Source of the DNA: Lachnospiraceae bacterium
GTDB lineage: Bacteria; Bacillota; Clostridia; Lachnospirales; Lachnospiraceae
Assembly (NCBI GenBank): GCA_900168235.1
Contig: FUZG01000001.1
Span: 372,001 to 436,000, forward strand
DNA: 64,000 nt
Direction: 5' to 3'
Part shown: positions 52,793 through 62,411 of the stretch, piece after piece
Numbering within the stretch: the first letter of the stretch is position 1
Layout of the letters: each line of letters starts with the position of its first letter
Program-made: the position numbers and the translations under genes
The notes under the pieces: generated by a model
Database searches by the model: none
What the model was told of the DNA's origin: nothing
What the model saw: the letters and a program-made list of their open reading frames with translations, nothing else

Positions 52793-54394
52793 TCACACCG
52801 TTACTTCAAACAATACTTTATCCCTGATCTCAACTCTCTTCATACCAGGGACCTTTTTCTTATTGAAGTTAAAGCTGAGCATATAACCTGTGGTCAGATT
52901 GAAATAATCCAAATATTCGCTGATCTGCTTTTCGCCATCAGAGTTATAACTCTCACCTCTCCATATCTTGAGTTCTATAATATACTGCTGACCAAGATAA
53001 TCTACTATGACATCCGTCCTTGTCTGATCTCTGGTCTGAGCTTCTATATAGTAATTTCCGGTGCCATTGATAATCGGCTTCAAATACAGAAGAAACAACT
53101 CCCTGCCGTCTTTCTCCTTAAACCTGTCCACAAGCGGACCGCAGACCTCTATATATGTATCTTTAAACCGCTTCAGGATCATCCTCATATTTAGTTTTCC
53201 GTCTGTAACAAACTGATTCCTTGCAAGTCCCCCTTCCCTTGAGAACACATTCTGTTTCAGTTCTTCATCTGAAAGGAAAAGATTATACAATCTTGTTTCA
53301 AAAATACGATTAGCAACTTTTACTGTATTGTGATCATTCCTGATCAGGCCGTACATCTGCATCTGAACGATTTCCTTTTGATCAGGGTTCCATGCAAGCT
53401 TTGTTCCTTCCATCAAAATGCTGCGTATTGATTCTTTAAGCTCTGGAAAATTATTAAGGTTCTTTGTGAGTGACTGAAATAATGTATTATTCTCAGCAAG
53501 GATCAGCTTTATAGCCTCATCTATACCATCTCTTGTCCATGCCTTTGACATGGGCATTGTCTTGCTCACCTTGGTATCTATCAGTTCACAGATACGACTT
53601 ATCAGAAACGGATATCCATTTGTATAATCCCAAATCTGAGCAGCAATATCCTCAGTATTCATTCCGGTATGATGATCTGCTTCATATTCATCGAGCATTC
53701 CTTTTATTCCGCTCGCAGACAAACTCATATCAATCGTAAAGTCCGCTGCAATGTTCCATGGACTGTTTTCTTTGGTATCAGCCTCTTCACGAATTTTTGA
53801 TTTAAGATGCTTTACATCCGTTACCCCAGCAAGAATGACAGATTGAAATGTTTTATAATCACTATTCTTCTCTCTCTTTAGATAGTGCGAACGAAGTCCT
53901 GACAGAAAATCGATAAATAGCTGATTATTTGTTGCACTGTCTACCTCGTCAATAAAAAGCACTATCGGCTTGTCAGAATTGTCCCAGACCTTTTTCAGAC
54001 CTCTGAACATTGTAAACAGGCGAAGCTCTATGTCCATATTTTCCGCTGCTTCCACAACAGACTGAATAGATGTCTCTAATTGTGAATTGCTTTTATCGAT
54101 CTTTTCTTCCAACAGTGAGCAAAAATCACAAGAAAAATCCCTGCAAAATGAATCCGCATTACGGAAAGTATCATCTCCATAATCCTGAAAATCCATAAAA
54201 ACAACATAGTACTCATCTGCCAACGCTTTTTCCAATAAACTCAGCGTTGTCGTTTTTCCATACTGTCGAGCTCTGTTGATCGTGAAATACTTCCCATCAT
54301 CAACAAGTTTTTTTATCTCTGCAACTTTATCGGAGAGATCTACCATATAGTGCTTTGAAGGTACACAAACAACCGTTGTATTAAATTTCTTCAT
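52793..54394 (-). CDS. AAA-ATPase-like/PD-(D/E)XK nuclease protein
   Basis: This 533-residue protein combines an AAA-ATPase_like domain (PF09820 type) with a C-terminal PD-(D/E)XK domain (PF08011 type). The ATPase has a modified Walker A RARQYGKTTTLSLLEKAL near residue 41, Walker B IVLFIDEVD and an arginine-containing GVTDVKHLKSKIR. The nuclease motif is RTDVIVDYLGQQYIIELKIW, with Asp461, Glu474 and Lys476 all present. The family is widespread in gut anaerobes and is unexplained. GGGAG precedes the ATG. It sits among Rpn-type genes, another PD-(D/E)XK family. Confidence 0.85.
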   Translation of the reverse strand: MKKFNTTVVCVPSKHYMVDLSDKVAEIKKLVDDGKYFTINRARQYGKTTTLSLLEKALADEYYVVFMDFQDYGDDTFRNADSFCRDFSCDFCSLLEEKIDKSNSQLETSIQSVVEAAENMDIELRLFTMFRGLKKVWDNSDKPIVLFIDEVDSATNNQLFIDFLSGLRSHYLKREKNSDYKTFQSVILAGVTDVKHLKSKIREEADTKENSPWNIAADFTIDMSLSASGIKGMLDEYEADHHTGMNTEDIAAQIWDYTNGYPFLISRICELIDTKVSKTMPMSKAWTRDGIDEAIKLILAENNTLFQSLTKNLNNFPELKESIRSILMEGTKLAWNPDQKEIVQMQMYGLIRNDHNTVKVANRIFETRLYNLFLSDEELKQNVFSREGGLARNQFVTDGKLNMRMILKRFKDTYIEVCGPLVDRFKEKDGRELFLLYLKPIINGTGNYYIEAQTRDQTRTDVIVDYLGQQYIIELKIWRGESYNSDGEKQISEYLDYFNLTTGYMLSFNFNKKKVPGMKRVEIRDKVLFEVTV

Positions 54395-54546
54395 CGTACA
54401 TCTTCTCCCTTTTTTACTTTTCTCATTTCTTACACGAACAAATATACTATATCATACCTTCAGCACTGTTCCCATATCAAAAGCGAATAACAAGCAATCC
54501 CGACATAAATCATAATTCATATTTAAAATCGCACATTTGTTCCAAG

Positions 54547-54601
54547 GAACACTTGTTTTTAGAGCGCACGTATGTTATCCTCATTTGCAGAACAAAGGTT
54601 C
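54547..54601 (+). promoter_or_regulatory. Two LexA-like boxes upstream of the 54.7-kb Rpn-type gene
   Basis: GAAC-ACTT-GTTT (54547-54558) and a perfect AGAAC-AAAG-GTTCT inverted repeat (GAAC-N4-GTTC at 54590-54601). The second is the best LexA-type match in the window, although the spacer bases do not fully fit the Bacillus consensus. Confidence 0.5.
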
Positions 54602-54663
54602 TTAAAAAGAGTCTTTCGTTCTAGTTTTTATTATGTTAGGATAAAGGAGAAATACCGTAATCA

Positions 54664-55608
54664 ATGGGCGAAAAGGACATTACTGAAAAAACACTCGAAG
54701 ATTACAATGATGTATTTGCCGACATCATGAACGTGCTACTATTTGATGGAAAACAGCTCGTAAAAGAAGGCGAATTATCAAGCACCAGAACCAAGTCACA
54801 GTTAAAAATCAATGGTACAATCCACGAACAGGAACGTGACAACGTAAAGATCTGGCAACAAAACCATATCAGAATTGCAATGATCGGTTTCGAAAATCAG
54901 ACTGACGTGGATAAATACGAACCAGCCAGAGTATTGAGTTATGACGGCTCATCCTATAAGGAACAGCTTGTCGAAATTGATAGCTGCCGAAAGAAAAAGA
55001 AAGCTGTTCCACCCTTGGTTCCTGTTGTAACACTTGTAATTCATTTCGGAAAAGACAATTGGCGCAATCACACTCTCTACGATTGCATATCCATACCGGA
55101 TTGTCTAAAAAAATATGTAAGTGATTACAAGATCAATGTCGTAAACATCAAGGATCTGTCACGTGAACAGGTTGATGAATTTAAAAGTGACTTCCATACG
55201 ATCGCAGACTATTTCTACAAGATCAGACACGATCAAGAGTATATACCGGATAACAGGCAAATGGATCACCCAGATGCTGTTCTGAAACTCATGGCAGCAT
55301 TAACCGGCGATAACAGATTCGAAGAAACAAGCAGAAAAATCTCTGCATTAGGAAAGGAGAACATAACTATGTGCGAAGCATTAGACATCATAGAAGCTCG
55401 TGGTGAGGCTCGTGGAAGAGCTAAGGGTAAGGCTGAAGGTAAGGCTGAAGGCAAGGCTGAGGGCATCCAGATTTTCATCGAGGATAAGCTCGAAGACAAC
55501 ATTCCCGACGACAGAATAATCGAGAAACTCAAAACCAAATACGACATGACCGAGTCTCAGGCAAAATCCCGCATCCAAGAGTGCAGAGACGCGATGAAGG
55601 CAAAGTAA
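54664..55608 (+). CDS. Rpn-type putative nuclease/toxin, copy C, with GKAEG repeats and intragenic start
   Basis: This 314-residue protein is a distant relative of copies A and B. The core has EQERDN (Asp59), IGFENQTDVDKYEPARVLSY (Glu77-x-Gln79) and VPVVTLVIHFGKDNW. The C-terminus begins at Met236 (MCEALDIIEARGEARG), has three GKAE repeats and ends in a helical domain that carries a putative TPR-like recognition part. AAAGGAG lies 9 nt before Met236, so a 79-residue C-terminal product is likely. For the main ATG, AAAGGA is 15 nt away. It has two LexA-like boxes upstream and a strong terminator. Confidence 0.78.
   Translation: MGEKDITEKTLEDYNDVFADIMNVLLFDGKQLVKEGELSSTRTKSQLKINGTIHEQERDNVKIWQQNHIRIAMIGFENQTDVDKYEPARVLSYDGSSYKEQLVEIDSCRKKKKAVPPLVPVVTLVIHFGKDNWRNHTLYDCISIPDCLKKYVSDYKINVVNIKDLSREQVDEFKSDFHTIADYFYKIRHDQEYIPDNRQMDHPDAVLKLMAALTGDNRFEETSRKISALGKENITMCEALDIIEARGEARGRAKGKAEGKAEGKAEGIQIFIEDKLEDNIPDDRIIEKLKTKYDMTESQAKSRIQECRDAMKAK
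55353..55608 (+). CDS. Predicted intragenic short product of Rpn copy C (start 55369)
   Basis: AAAGGAG (55353-55359) lies 9 nt before an in-frame ATG-TGC at 55369. The 79-residue product contains the GKAEG repeats and the C-terminal helices. Confidence 0.5.
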
Positions 55609-55678
55609 ATCCGTCTCCAGTTTTCAGTTCGAATGACTAATGTACTTTGATCCATTTAAGCCTCCAAGTCTAAAATTT

Positions 55679-55699
55679 GAAAAAACTAATAGTTTTTTC
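55679..55699 (+). terminator. Terminator after Rpn copy C
   Basis: Perfect 9-bp stem GAAAAAACT-AAT-AGTTTTTTC within an outer TCTAAAA/TTTTTAGA pair. Confidence 0.75.
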
Positions 55700-55823
55700 G
55701 ACTTTTTAGAGTATCTCACATTGGAATGCTCATGGATAGGCGAGTCATTTGACGCTTACGTAATCTCCTGCTAAATCAACGATTCAATGTCGCAAATGCG
55801 AAATAAAACTACAGTAACCCATT

Positions 55824-55874
55824 AACCGGCGTCCCATCCCAGAGAAGGTTTTCTCTGGAACGGAGACGCCGGTT
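55824..55874. repeat. Large two-tier hairpin
   Basis: AACCGGCGTC/GACGCCGGTT (10 bp) encloses CCAGAGAA-GGTT-TTCTCTGG (8 bp). No T-run is present, so termination is doubtful. I see no gene in 55609-56007. Confidence 0.55.
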
Positions 55875-55934
55875 TCCTCAAGAGCATATTCGTAGTTTCT
55901 ATTTTTTACGGTCAAAGTTTATATCGCCTAATCA

Positions 55935-55996
55935 GGGAAAGAAATCCGCCGAAAATAATCTGCGGATAACGCCTCCCACAATGTGCAGCCGGACAA
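55935..55996 (-). repeat. 3'-flank stem-loop repeat, copy 1
   Basis: Its ~62 bp match 58891-58953 at about 80%, with an invariant core GCCTCCCACAATGTGC. It starts 12 nt after the CotH stop. On the minus strand it can pair ATCCGC with GCGGAT. Confidence 0.65.
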
Positions 55997-56007
55997 TATA
56001 TCTTCTA

Positions 56008-58670
56008 TCACATCGCTCGTAACTTCGTCGCATATTTCTTCTTTGAGCTGTACTTTCCCTCTCCATAAACAGCCACAATCTTCGCAAATCCCTTCTTATG
56101 AACTGTGATAGTTCCGTTATCATCAACCGTAGCAACATTTTTGTTGGTAGAAATCCATCGCGTCGGTGAATAAGTAGTATGACTCAGGAATGAATACCCA
56201 CTTATGCTTTTACCAATAACTGTGCTTATCTTCTTCTTCATCTCCGGCAACTGCACATACAAGTGAATCGGAGAACCAATCTTCTCCCATGAACCACCCT
56301 TAACCTTCTGCTCAAGCGAAATATTCACCTCACCATTCTTTTTCGGCTTCAGTATTCCCTTTCGCGTAACAACAGCAACTAACTTATCATCCACAACATA
56401 CCGGTGACGTGCTGAAGAAATATATTTCGAATCACTATTCAATGTCTTGAGTTTAGCGGAAATATCTACTCTCTTCATGACAACAACAGTTCCAGACTTC
56501 TCTGCATCAAAAACATATCTGGCATTACCATCGCTAACCGAAATTGCAGAACTGCCGTCAGTATCATGAGCTTTAGAATACGGATCACTAACCCTCGGCG
56601 CCTCAGATCCACCTCCACTCTCAACAGGTAAATCTGCCGGCGGATCATTCTTCTTAACCCATTTCGCGTATAAAAAAACGTCATGTGCAGGCATCCGATC
56701 AAATTCAAACTGTTCTGTCAGATCTTCATCTATAAACCATCCTGCAAAATCGCATCCGTCATAAACAGGATCAGGTGGACACTCTATATTCGTCCCAAAT
56801 GCGTAGACTACAGAATCCACCGCACTTCCACCATTAGAGTTAAAACTAATTGTATAATTATTCGGTTTCCAGCCCGCATAAATCATTACATCATCGATTG
56901 GAAGTTCACTAAAATCATAAAACTCCGTACATGATTCATCAATATACCATCCAGTAAATGTATTCCCCTCCTTGACCGGATTATCTATGCACTCAAACAC
57001 CTCTGAATACGGATGTTCTTCCTCATGAACGATACTTCCGTCACTCACATATCTAACTGTATAAGTCGGAATTTCTGTCGAACTCTTAAGTCGAAGCCTC
57101 TTGATTCCATTCAAAATCTTCCGTGTCGTTTTATCCAATTCTTCCTGCGTAAAATCAAGATCATAAACATTAACATCGAGTGCATCACGTAAAGCATCGT
57201 AATCATCATAATCCGCTTCAGCATACGCAGATGCCTGATCGATAGCATCGTTATAATTAGAAAAATCCAATGACCAATCAGCAGATGCATTATCTATCCA
57301 GTCACGACGATATTTCCAATAATCAAGAAACTCTTCCTTCTGCGCTTGAACATTTCCGGCTGTTCCACCCCAACGCTCTGCATCTGCATTCCAACTTTCC
57401 TGTAATGCATAACCATATTTATCTATATAGTCATTAACATATGATTCCAAATCTTCACAAATGTGACGTTTCTTCTCGAAAAGGTTGCGGTAAGATTTGC
57501 GGAAACTGCTCTTATGGAAAAGGTAGGCGCCCCAGTTAAGATTACTGGCATGAATCGATGACCACTCTTCCTTATTTCCCTGGTAATCATTACCATAGTC
57601 CCATGTGGGTCCTAATTTAATCTTCTCATTTCCACTAACTTTATACCAAAACATATTAGCCCCTGCAGAATCAAGACAAAAATAATAGTCATTCACAAGG
57701 TACCATGCCGCAAAGCTTTCCAAATCTATGGACTCTGCATAATCACCAGTACTTGTTTCCCTTATAGTCGCAATGACTCCATTCATTGATGCTTGTATAC
57801 TATCTATATATTCATCGTTCCCGACAATATCATCACTATCAGGATACTTAAATGTGAACCCTAGTGGATAAATTTGTCCGTCAACCTTAAAATAAACATC
57901 TTCATTCCACCAATAAGGATCATTTTCTATCAAGAAACCATTTTCATCCATATCAAGCCGCTTCTCTATATTTTCCACAGCTTCCGTCAGTATATAACAT
58001 CCTCTGTAATCATCGTTAAAATATAGATTCACATATTGAAAAGTCGGCTGCCATTCTACACCACAGAAAGTTGAGCCTTTATTACCAAATAAGTATTTCA
58101 AATTCGTTCCATCATTTAATAAAACCCATTTTTTGGCACTTGACCCCATTCCAAAATCATTCTTTTTACTAAGCTTCAACTTATACGGTTTTTTTGATCC
58201 ATACGCAGATGTATTGCCTCTAACCTTTATCTTTGCAGAATCATTCATAGTCATATTGTTTTCCGAATCAAAAAACTTTATATTACAATTGATATAATTA
58301 TTTCCTGAAAGACTGGCTCCCCAACAACCACTTGGCGGACTCACGAAACTATATGGAGGTTCCTCTCCATTATTTGTAGTAATCTTTATAATAGACAAAC
58401 TAACAGATTTACTCTCTTTATTTGAAATATCATATACCTTGGAAATTTTAGCAGAATCGCTATCAGAAATGTTACTATAATCAAATTTCTTTTTCAGATT
58501 TACACTACGATCTTGAGCTGTACCCCCCCGAAAACGTTTTCATTGTTTACAATTATCTCGCTGTTCTCTGCAAACGTATTCAATTCAAAATATCTTGATG
58601 TTGATGTCAACATAACAATAGCAAATATCAGTATCTCAACTAGCTTTTTCTTAATCACAGAACACTTCAT
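56008..58670 (-). pseudogene. CotH protein with InlB-B repeats, frameshifted at a seven-G tract
   Basis: An ATG with GGGGGGATTTAA upstream opens a signal peptide (CSVIKKKLVEILIFAIVMLT). About 47 codons later seven G (58523-58529) put the frame out of register, and it stops. In the next frame the protein continues without a break to the end: ~40 residues of linker, then the CotH domain (KVRGNTSAYGSKKPYKLKL, KKWVLLNDGTNLKYLFGN, GPTWDYGNDYQGN), two Listeria-Bacteroides repeats (YTISFNSNGGSAVD, FAGWFIDEDLTEQF) and a C-terminal Ig/BIg2-like domain. The 796-residue remainder has no other damage. Phase variation, error or recent loss are all possible. Confidence 0.75.
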
Positions 58671-58890
58671 TTAAATCCCCCCTTATGAATTTAAACCACT
58701 ATTCTCTATATAATTATTTATCCTCAGTTTCTCCTTCCGTTGCATCGTTTACTATGCAAAATAACTCTCATCTATCCATATCTTCACTCAACTTAATCAA
58801 CGACGCTATAGATAATCAGATTATTGGTTTATGAAGTTTGAAATGTACATGGCAAGGCCAATCTGCAATCAGAGTTTATGCCGCACGGTT

Positions 58891-58953
58891 GGGAAGCGAA
58901 ATCTCCCGAAAATGATCTGTGGATGACGCCTCCCACAATGTGCCGCCTGACAA
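58891..58953 (-). repeat. 3'-flank stem-loop repeat, copy 2
   Basis: Second copy of the element at 55935-55996; it begins 3 nt after the acyl carrier protein stop. On the minus strand GGGAGGCG pairs with CGCTTCCC. The DNA from here to 58670 has no gene I can support. Confidence 0.65.
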
Positions 58954-58955
58954 AC

Positions 58956-59204
58956 TTACTTATTTTCTATATGCCTTATAATAGCATCAATTAATTCTCC
59001 TACATTTTTAGACTCCTGGATTTCACCCATAGTCAATTTAATGCCAAAAGTTTTTTCGATCTCATGAACAATACTGAGATGTGCTAAACTATCCCATCCA
59101 TCTACATCAGCAGCTGTAGTTTCATCAGAAATTTCAAGTTCATCATCTTCAAACTCATCTCTTAATACTTCAGTAATCTTCTCCAATACTTCATCTCTGC
59201 TCAT
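58956..59204 (-). CDS. Acyl carrier protein
   Basis: This 82-residue acidic helical protein has the phosphopantetheine site DGWDSLAH (Ser39), followed by IVHEIEKTFGIKLTMGEI. It overlaps the FkbH stop by 4 nt. Because of its place beside FkbH, an AlgJ-like protein and an MBOAT, it is more likely a dedicated carrier for polymer acylation than the fatty-acid ACP. Confidence 0.93.
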   Translation of the reverse strand: MSRDEVLEKITEVLRDEFEDDELEISDETTAADVDGWDSLAHLSIVHEIEKTFGIKLTMGEIQESKNVGELIDAIIRHIENK

Positions 59205-60928
59205 TTAAAAATCTCCTTAATATAATTTTTCTTTTCTTCATATTCATCTACAGAAATTATGTATTTATCATCACTTATTTCTGTAAATCCCATTTTTTTA
59301 TAAATATCCTTAACCATTCCATTCTTAGCTGTTTTTATGTATTCAGAGCTAATTTTTTTGTAACCCGCCTCTTTGGCTACTCTAATCATGCCATTAACAA
59401 CAAATTCCTCCATTCCTCTTTTCAGCACTCTGCAGCTCATAAGCCATGTATCCACAAATAACACATCTTCAGATCTTTTTTCCATAATAACAACAGACAC
59501 TAGGCCATGATCTCCGAATTTATCCCTTAATGTATAATACAAGGTGATATATTTATCATCATTTGCAATTCTTTCAATTTCATCCTCTGTATATCTAATT
59601 GTACGTAAATTAAACTGATTTGATCTCTGTGTTAACTGTGCAATTCTTGCAAACCTTATCGGCTCAAAAGGTTTGGCCTCTCCAATCATTTCCAAACTTT
59701 CAAGATATTCATCTATTGAATCAAACAACATCTGCGACTGTCTGCGTTCATACTCTGCTTGATACTGCTTCGTACGATCAGCACTTTCTCCTGTGAAGGA
59801 TACTGTGTCAAAATAATTACATTCCTGTAAATAACCAAGATATAGTGCTGGATCTTCCGGCAAATCAGGAACCTCGATTTCCGGAATCATACTTTTAACA
59901 AGATTACGTTCAAATGGATTATCATCAATAAATACTATTGAATCCATCCCTATATTCAAGGTTTCTTGTATTAGTCTAATATTAGATGCTTTATCATTCC
60001 AATTTGCAACAAAAACCGATATATCTGACAGTCTTAGAACCATTTCTTCATGCTTCTCAAATGGTTCCTTTGCTGTTTCTTCATTATTCTTGCTACATAC
60101 CGCTAAAATGATTCCACATTCCTTTAGCTGTTTAATCCACCTTTGCAAATTCCAAAAAGCGTGTCCTTTACCTAACTCTCCTATCTCAATGCCACCAAGT
60201 CCATCATCCCCAATAACGCCGCCCCATAATGTATTATCTAAATCCATTATGAGACACTTTTTAATTTTTCCTTCAATAGTCTTGATAACATCTACAACAG
60301 CTTTGGCCACATAAGGCAGCGCATCCATCGAAACTGTCATCTTCGCATTATAGTAAAGCGGGGCATCATAAAAAATATGATGTCCTAACTGAATCTGTAC
60401 TGCAAGTATATCAACCGGGTAAACATTTTTTCTTTCAGCCATGGAAATCTGCATTAGATAATTCAGTTTTCTTATCTGAAATACAAAAGAACTATCAACC
60501 TTGCAAGAATATTGTCCAAAGGCCTTATCATCAATCTCAGTAAAATTGGGCTGAATGATTCTAGCACTACAATTATCTGAAATCAATGACCAGTAGTGCT
60601 GTACTTTCTGCATTATCTGATCTGCAAAAGTATTCCGCATTCCTAATGGTAAATCCAGGAATTCTTCATACAATTTATCTGTAGCCAACCACACTAAAAC
60701 CTCATCAGCATTAAAAGCATATACTTCTGATTTTTTATCCAATAGCTGAGCATCTATTTGATTATAATCAGCGTCAAATATTTTAAGATTTATTCCTGAT
60801 AATTTTGCATACCCTTCAATAGCTTTTGAAAAAAATTGCGTAGCACAATTTCCTAAAACCGCCAATTTTATCTCTTTTGAATCTAAATCTTGGCGAGATG
60901 CCTTTTTCAACTCATTAAATGAATACAC
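59201..60928 (-). CDS. FkbH-like HAD protein (predicted glyceryl-ACP synthase type)
   Basis: This 575-residue protein has an N-terminal SGNH-like region (KLAVLGNCATQFF). The FkbH HAD domain carries the nucleophile motif D229-L-D-N-T with LWGGVIGDDG, and VFIDDNPFERNLVKSMIPE. A GNAT-like C-terminus ends KDIYKKMGFTEISDDKYI. Known FkbH proteins take 1,3-bisphosphoglycerate and load a glyceryl group on an ACP; the ACP gene overlaps this one. The substrate here is inferred. Confidence 0.88.
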   Translation of the reverse strand: MYSFNELKKASRQDLDSKEIKLAVLGNCATQFFSKAIEGYAKLSGINLKIFDADYNQIDAQLLDKKSEVYAFNADEVLVWLATDKLYEEFLDLPLGMRNTFADQIMQKVQHYWSLISDNCSARIIQPNFTEIDDKAFGQYSCKVDSSFVFQIRKLNYLMQISMAERKNVYPVDILAVQIQLGHHIFYDAPLYYNAKMTVSMDALPYVAKAVVDVIKTIEGKIKKCLIMDLDNTLWGGVIGDDGLGGIEIGELGKGHAFWNLQRWIKQLKECGIILAVCSKNNEETAKEPFEKHEEMVLRLSDISVFVANWNDKASNIRLIQETLNIGMDSIVFIDDNPFERNLVKSMIPEIEVPDLPEDPALYLGYLQECNYFDTVSFTGESADRTKQYQAEYERRQSQMLFDSIDEYLESLEMIGEAKPFEPIRFARIAQLTQRSNQFNLRTIRYTEDEIERIANDDKYITLYYTLRDKFGDHGLVSVVIMEKRSEDVLFVDTWLMSCRVLKRGMEEFVVNGMIRVAKEAGYKKISSEYIKTAKNGMVKDIYKKMGFTEISDDKYIISVDEYEEKKNYIKEIFK

Positions 60929-60938
60929 TATTCTCTCC

Positions 60939-62396
60939 TTAGTTTGACATAGTTATTTTACCGACATCGAAACTTGTAGCCGTAATGTATTTTCCACTAC
61001 CATTTGGCCCATCGTATATATGTGTAATATATCTCCCCGATTCATGATCATTCAAATCAACCCGGACATGCCAACAATTCTCTCCTTCTCGCTCTGCTTC
61101 ATACCAAACCAAATCACTCTGATCATTTGCTTCACTCCATGTCGGCATATAGCATGATTCTAGTTTTCCATTATCCTCATAATAAATATCCAAAATACCT
61201 TTTTCTTTATCCTTAACAATTTTTATATTTAAATACGAATCAAACAAGCCTGGTAAACAACTGCTAAGGCCTCGTTCTGATATATCCAACGCTACTATGT
61301 CGGGATCTACAAAGTCTATCATTTCTTGCCTTAATACATAGCTCCAAACAAATGAAGTTTCAGAAAAGTTCGCAGCGATATAATCTATATTGCATGAACC
61401 AATCATAGAATCACCATATAACAATAGACTCGGTCCATCTGACTCATTGGGATTTGTCCACATTGAACCACCGTCAGAAATTCCTTCTGCCGTCATCAAT
61501 GCCTCAAATTCCTCCGATTTTTCATTTGAAACTGATTGAACAAATGACCCAACCAATTCAACTGCATTATATGAATCTTCAGAACATTTATCCCCGTCTA
61601 AGTTCACTGCTCCCAACATACGTGCTAAATCTCCAGAGTAAGCTCCTTTCTCATAAAACCTTGCTTCAAGCGGAGGTGTGTCAATCAAACCCCAGTCATT
61701 AAAATCCTCTATAATTTTTCTATATCCAACGTACCTACCACGAAAATTCCAATGCGTATCAGTCTTATAATAAAGCTGTTCGCCGTTTTTATTTTTTTCT
61801 TCAAGTAACGCATCTTTTAATCTGACTACTCGTAAGTCAGAATGCCCTTCTATATAGTCCGCAATAATATCAGCTGGAGTTTCCATGATGTGATAGTCAC
61901 CACTTTGAATGTATTCAGGATATATGCTCACCTTACTAGGTGGTAAAATCAACACAAATTCCCTACCTTGCTCAGCCAACCGATTTCGTACTTCCACAAG
62001 TTGCTCGCAATATAAAGCAAGTTTTTCCTCATCAAAGTCAGGATACGTTCCATCTACAATAGATAGATTGTTTTCAGCACTATAAAACAGCCAGCCGCCC
62101 TTTCCTATTTCAACCTTTTCGCTTGTCGAAGTATGCAAAATATTAAAGCTTATAACACTACTTAGATTAATAAATGAATCCCTTAAACCTATGTTATCCT
62201 TAAACCAGTCATCTAGAACAACCAGGAGATCATCTCTGATTCTCCCTTCAGAATCAAACAACGACGGAAATGACGTTAAATTTCTATTTTCAGCTATTGA
62301 TTTAGTTCCTTGCACCCAATTAAATGTTATTAATGGAATAATTATCACAAGCAAAAGTTCAACTGATACTATTATTCCAATCACTCTCTTTTTCAT
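60939..62396 (-). CDS. AlgX/AlgJ-like (DHHW) acyltransfer protein
   Basis: This 485-residue protein is anchored by one N-terminal helix (VIGIIVSVELLLVIIIPLITF) and has an extracellular SGNH-type domain. The family signature is present: KGGWLFYSAENN, TDTHWNFRG (Asp-x-His-Trp) and the serine block LLYGDSMIG. AlgJ/AlgX and relatives move acyl groups from an MBOAT to a polysaccharide. It lies 15 nt after the MBOAT and 10 nt before FkbH. Confidence 0.85.
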   Translation of the reverse strand: MKKRVIGIIVSVELLLVIIIPLITFNWVQGTKSIAENRNLTSFPSLFDSEGRIRDDLLVVLDDWFKDNIGLRDSFINLSSVISFNILHTSTSEKVEIGKGGWLFYSAENNLSIVDGTYPDFDEEKLALYCEQLVEVRNRLAEQGREFVLILPPSKVSIYPEYIQSGDYHIMETPADIIADYIEGHSDLRVVRLKDALLEEKNKNGEQLYYKTDTHWNFRGRYVGYRKIIEDFNDWGLIDTPPLEARFYEKGAYSGDLARMLGAVNLDGDKCSEDSYNAVELVGSFVQSVSNEKSEEFEALMTAEGISDGGSMWTNPNESDGPSLLLYGDSMIGSCNIDYIAANFSETSFVWSYVLRQEMIDFVDPDIVALDISERGLSSCLPGLFDSYLNIKIVKDKEKGILDIYYEDNGKLESCYMPTWSEANDQSDLVWYEAEREGENCWHVRVDLNDHESGRYITHIYDGPNGSGKYITATSFDVGKITMSN

Positions 62397-62411
62397 TTCA
62401 TCATCCTCCTG

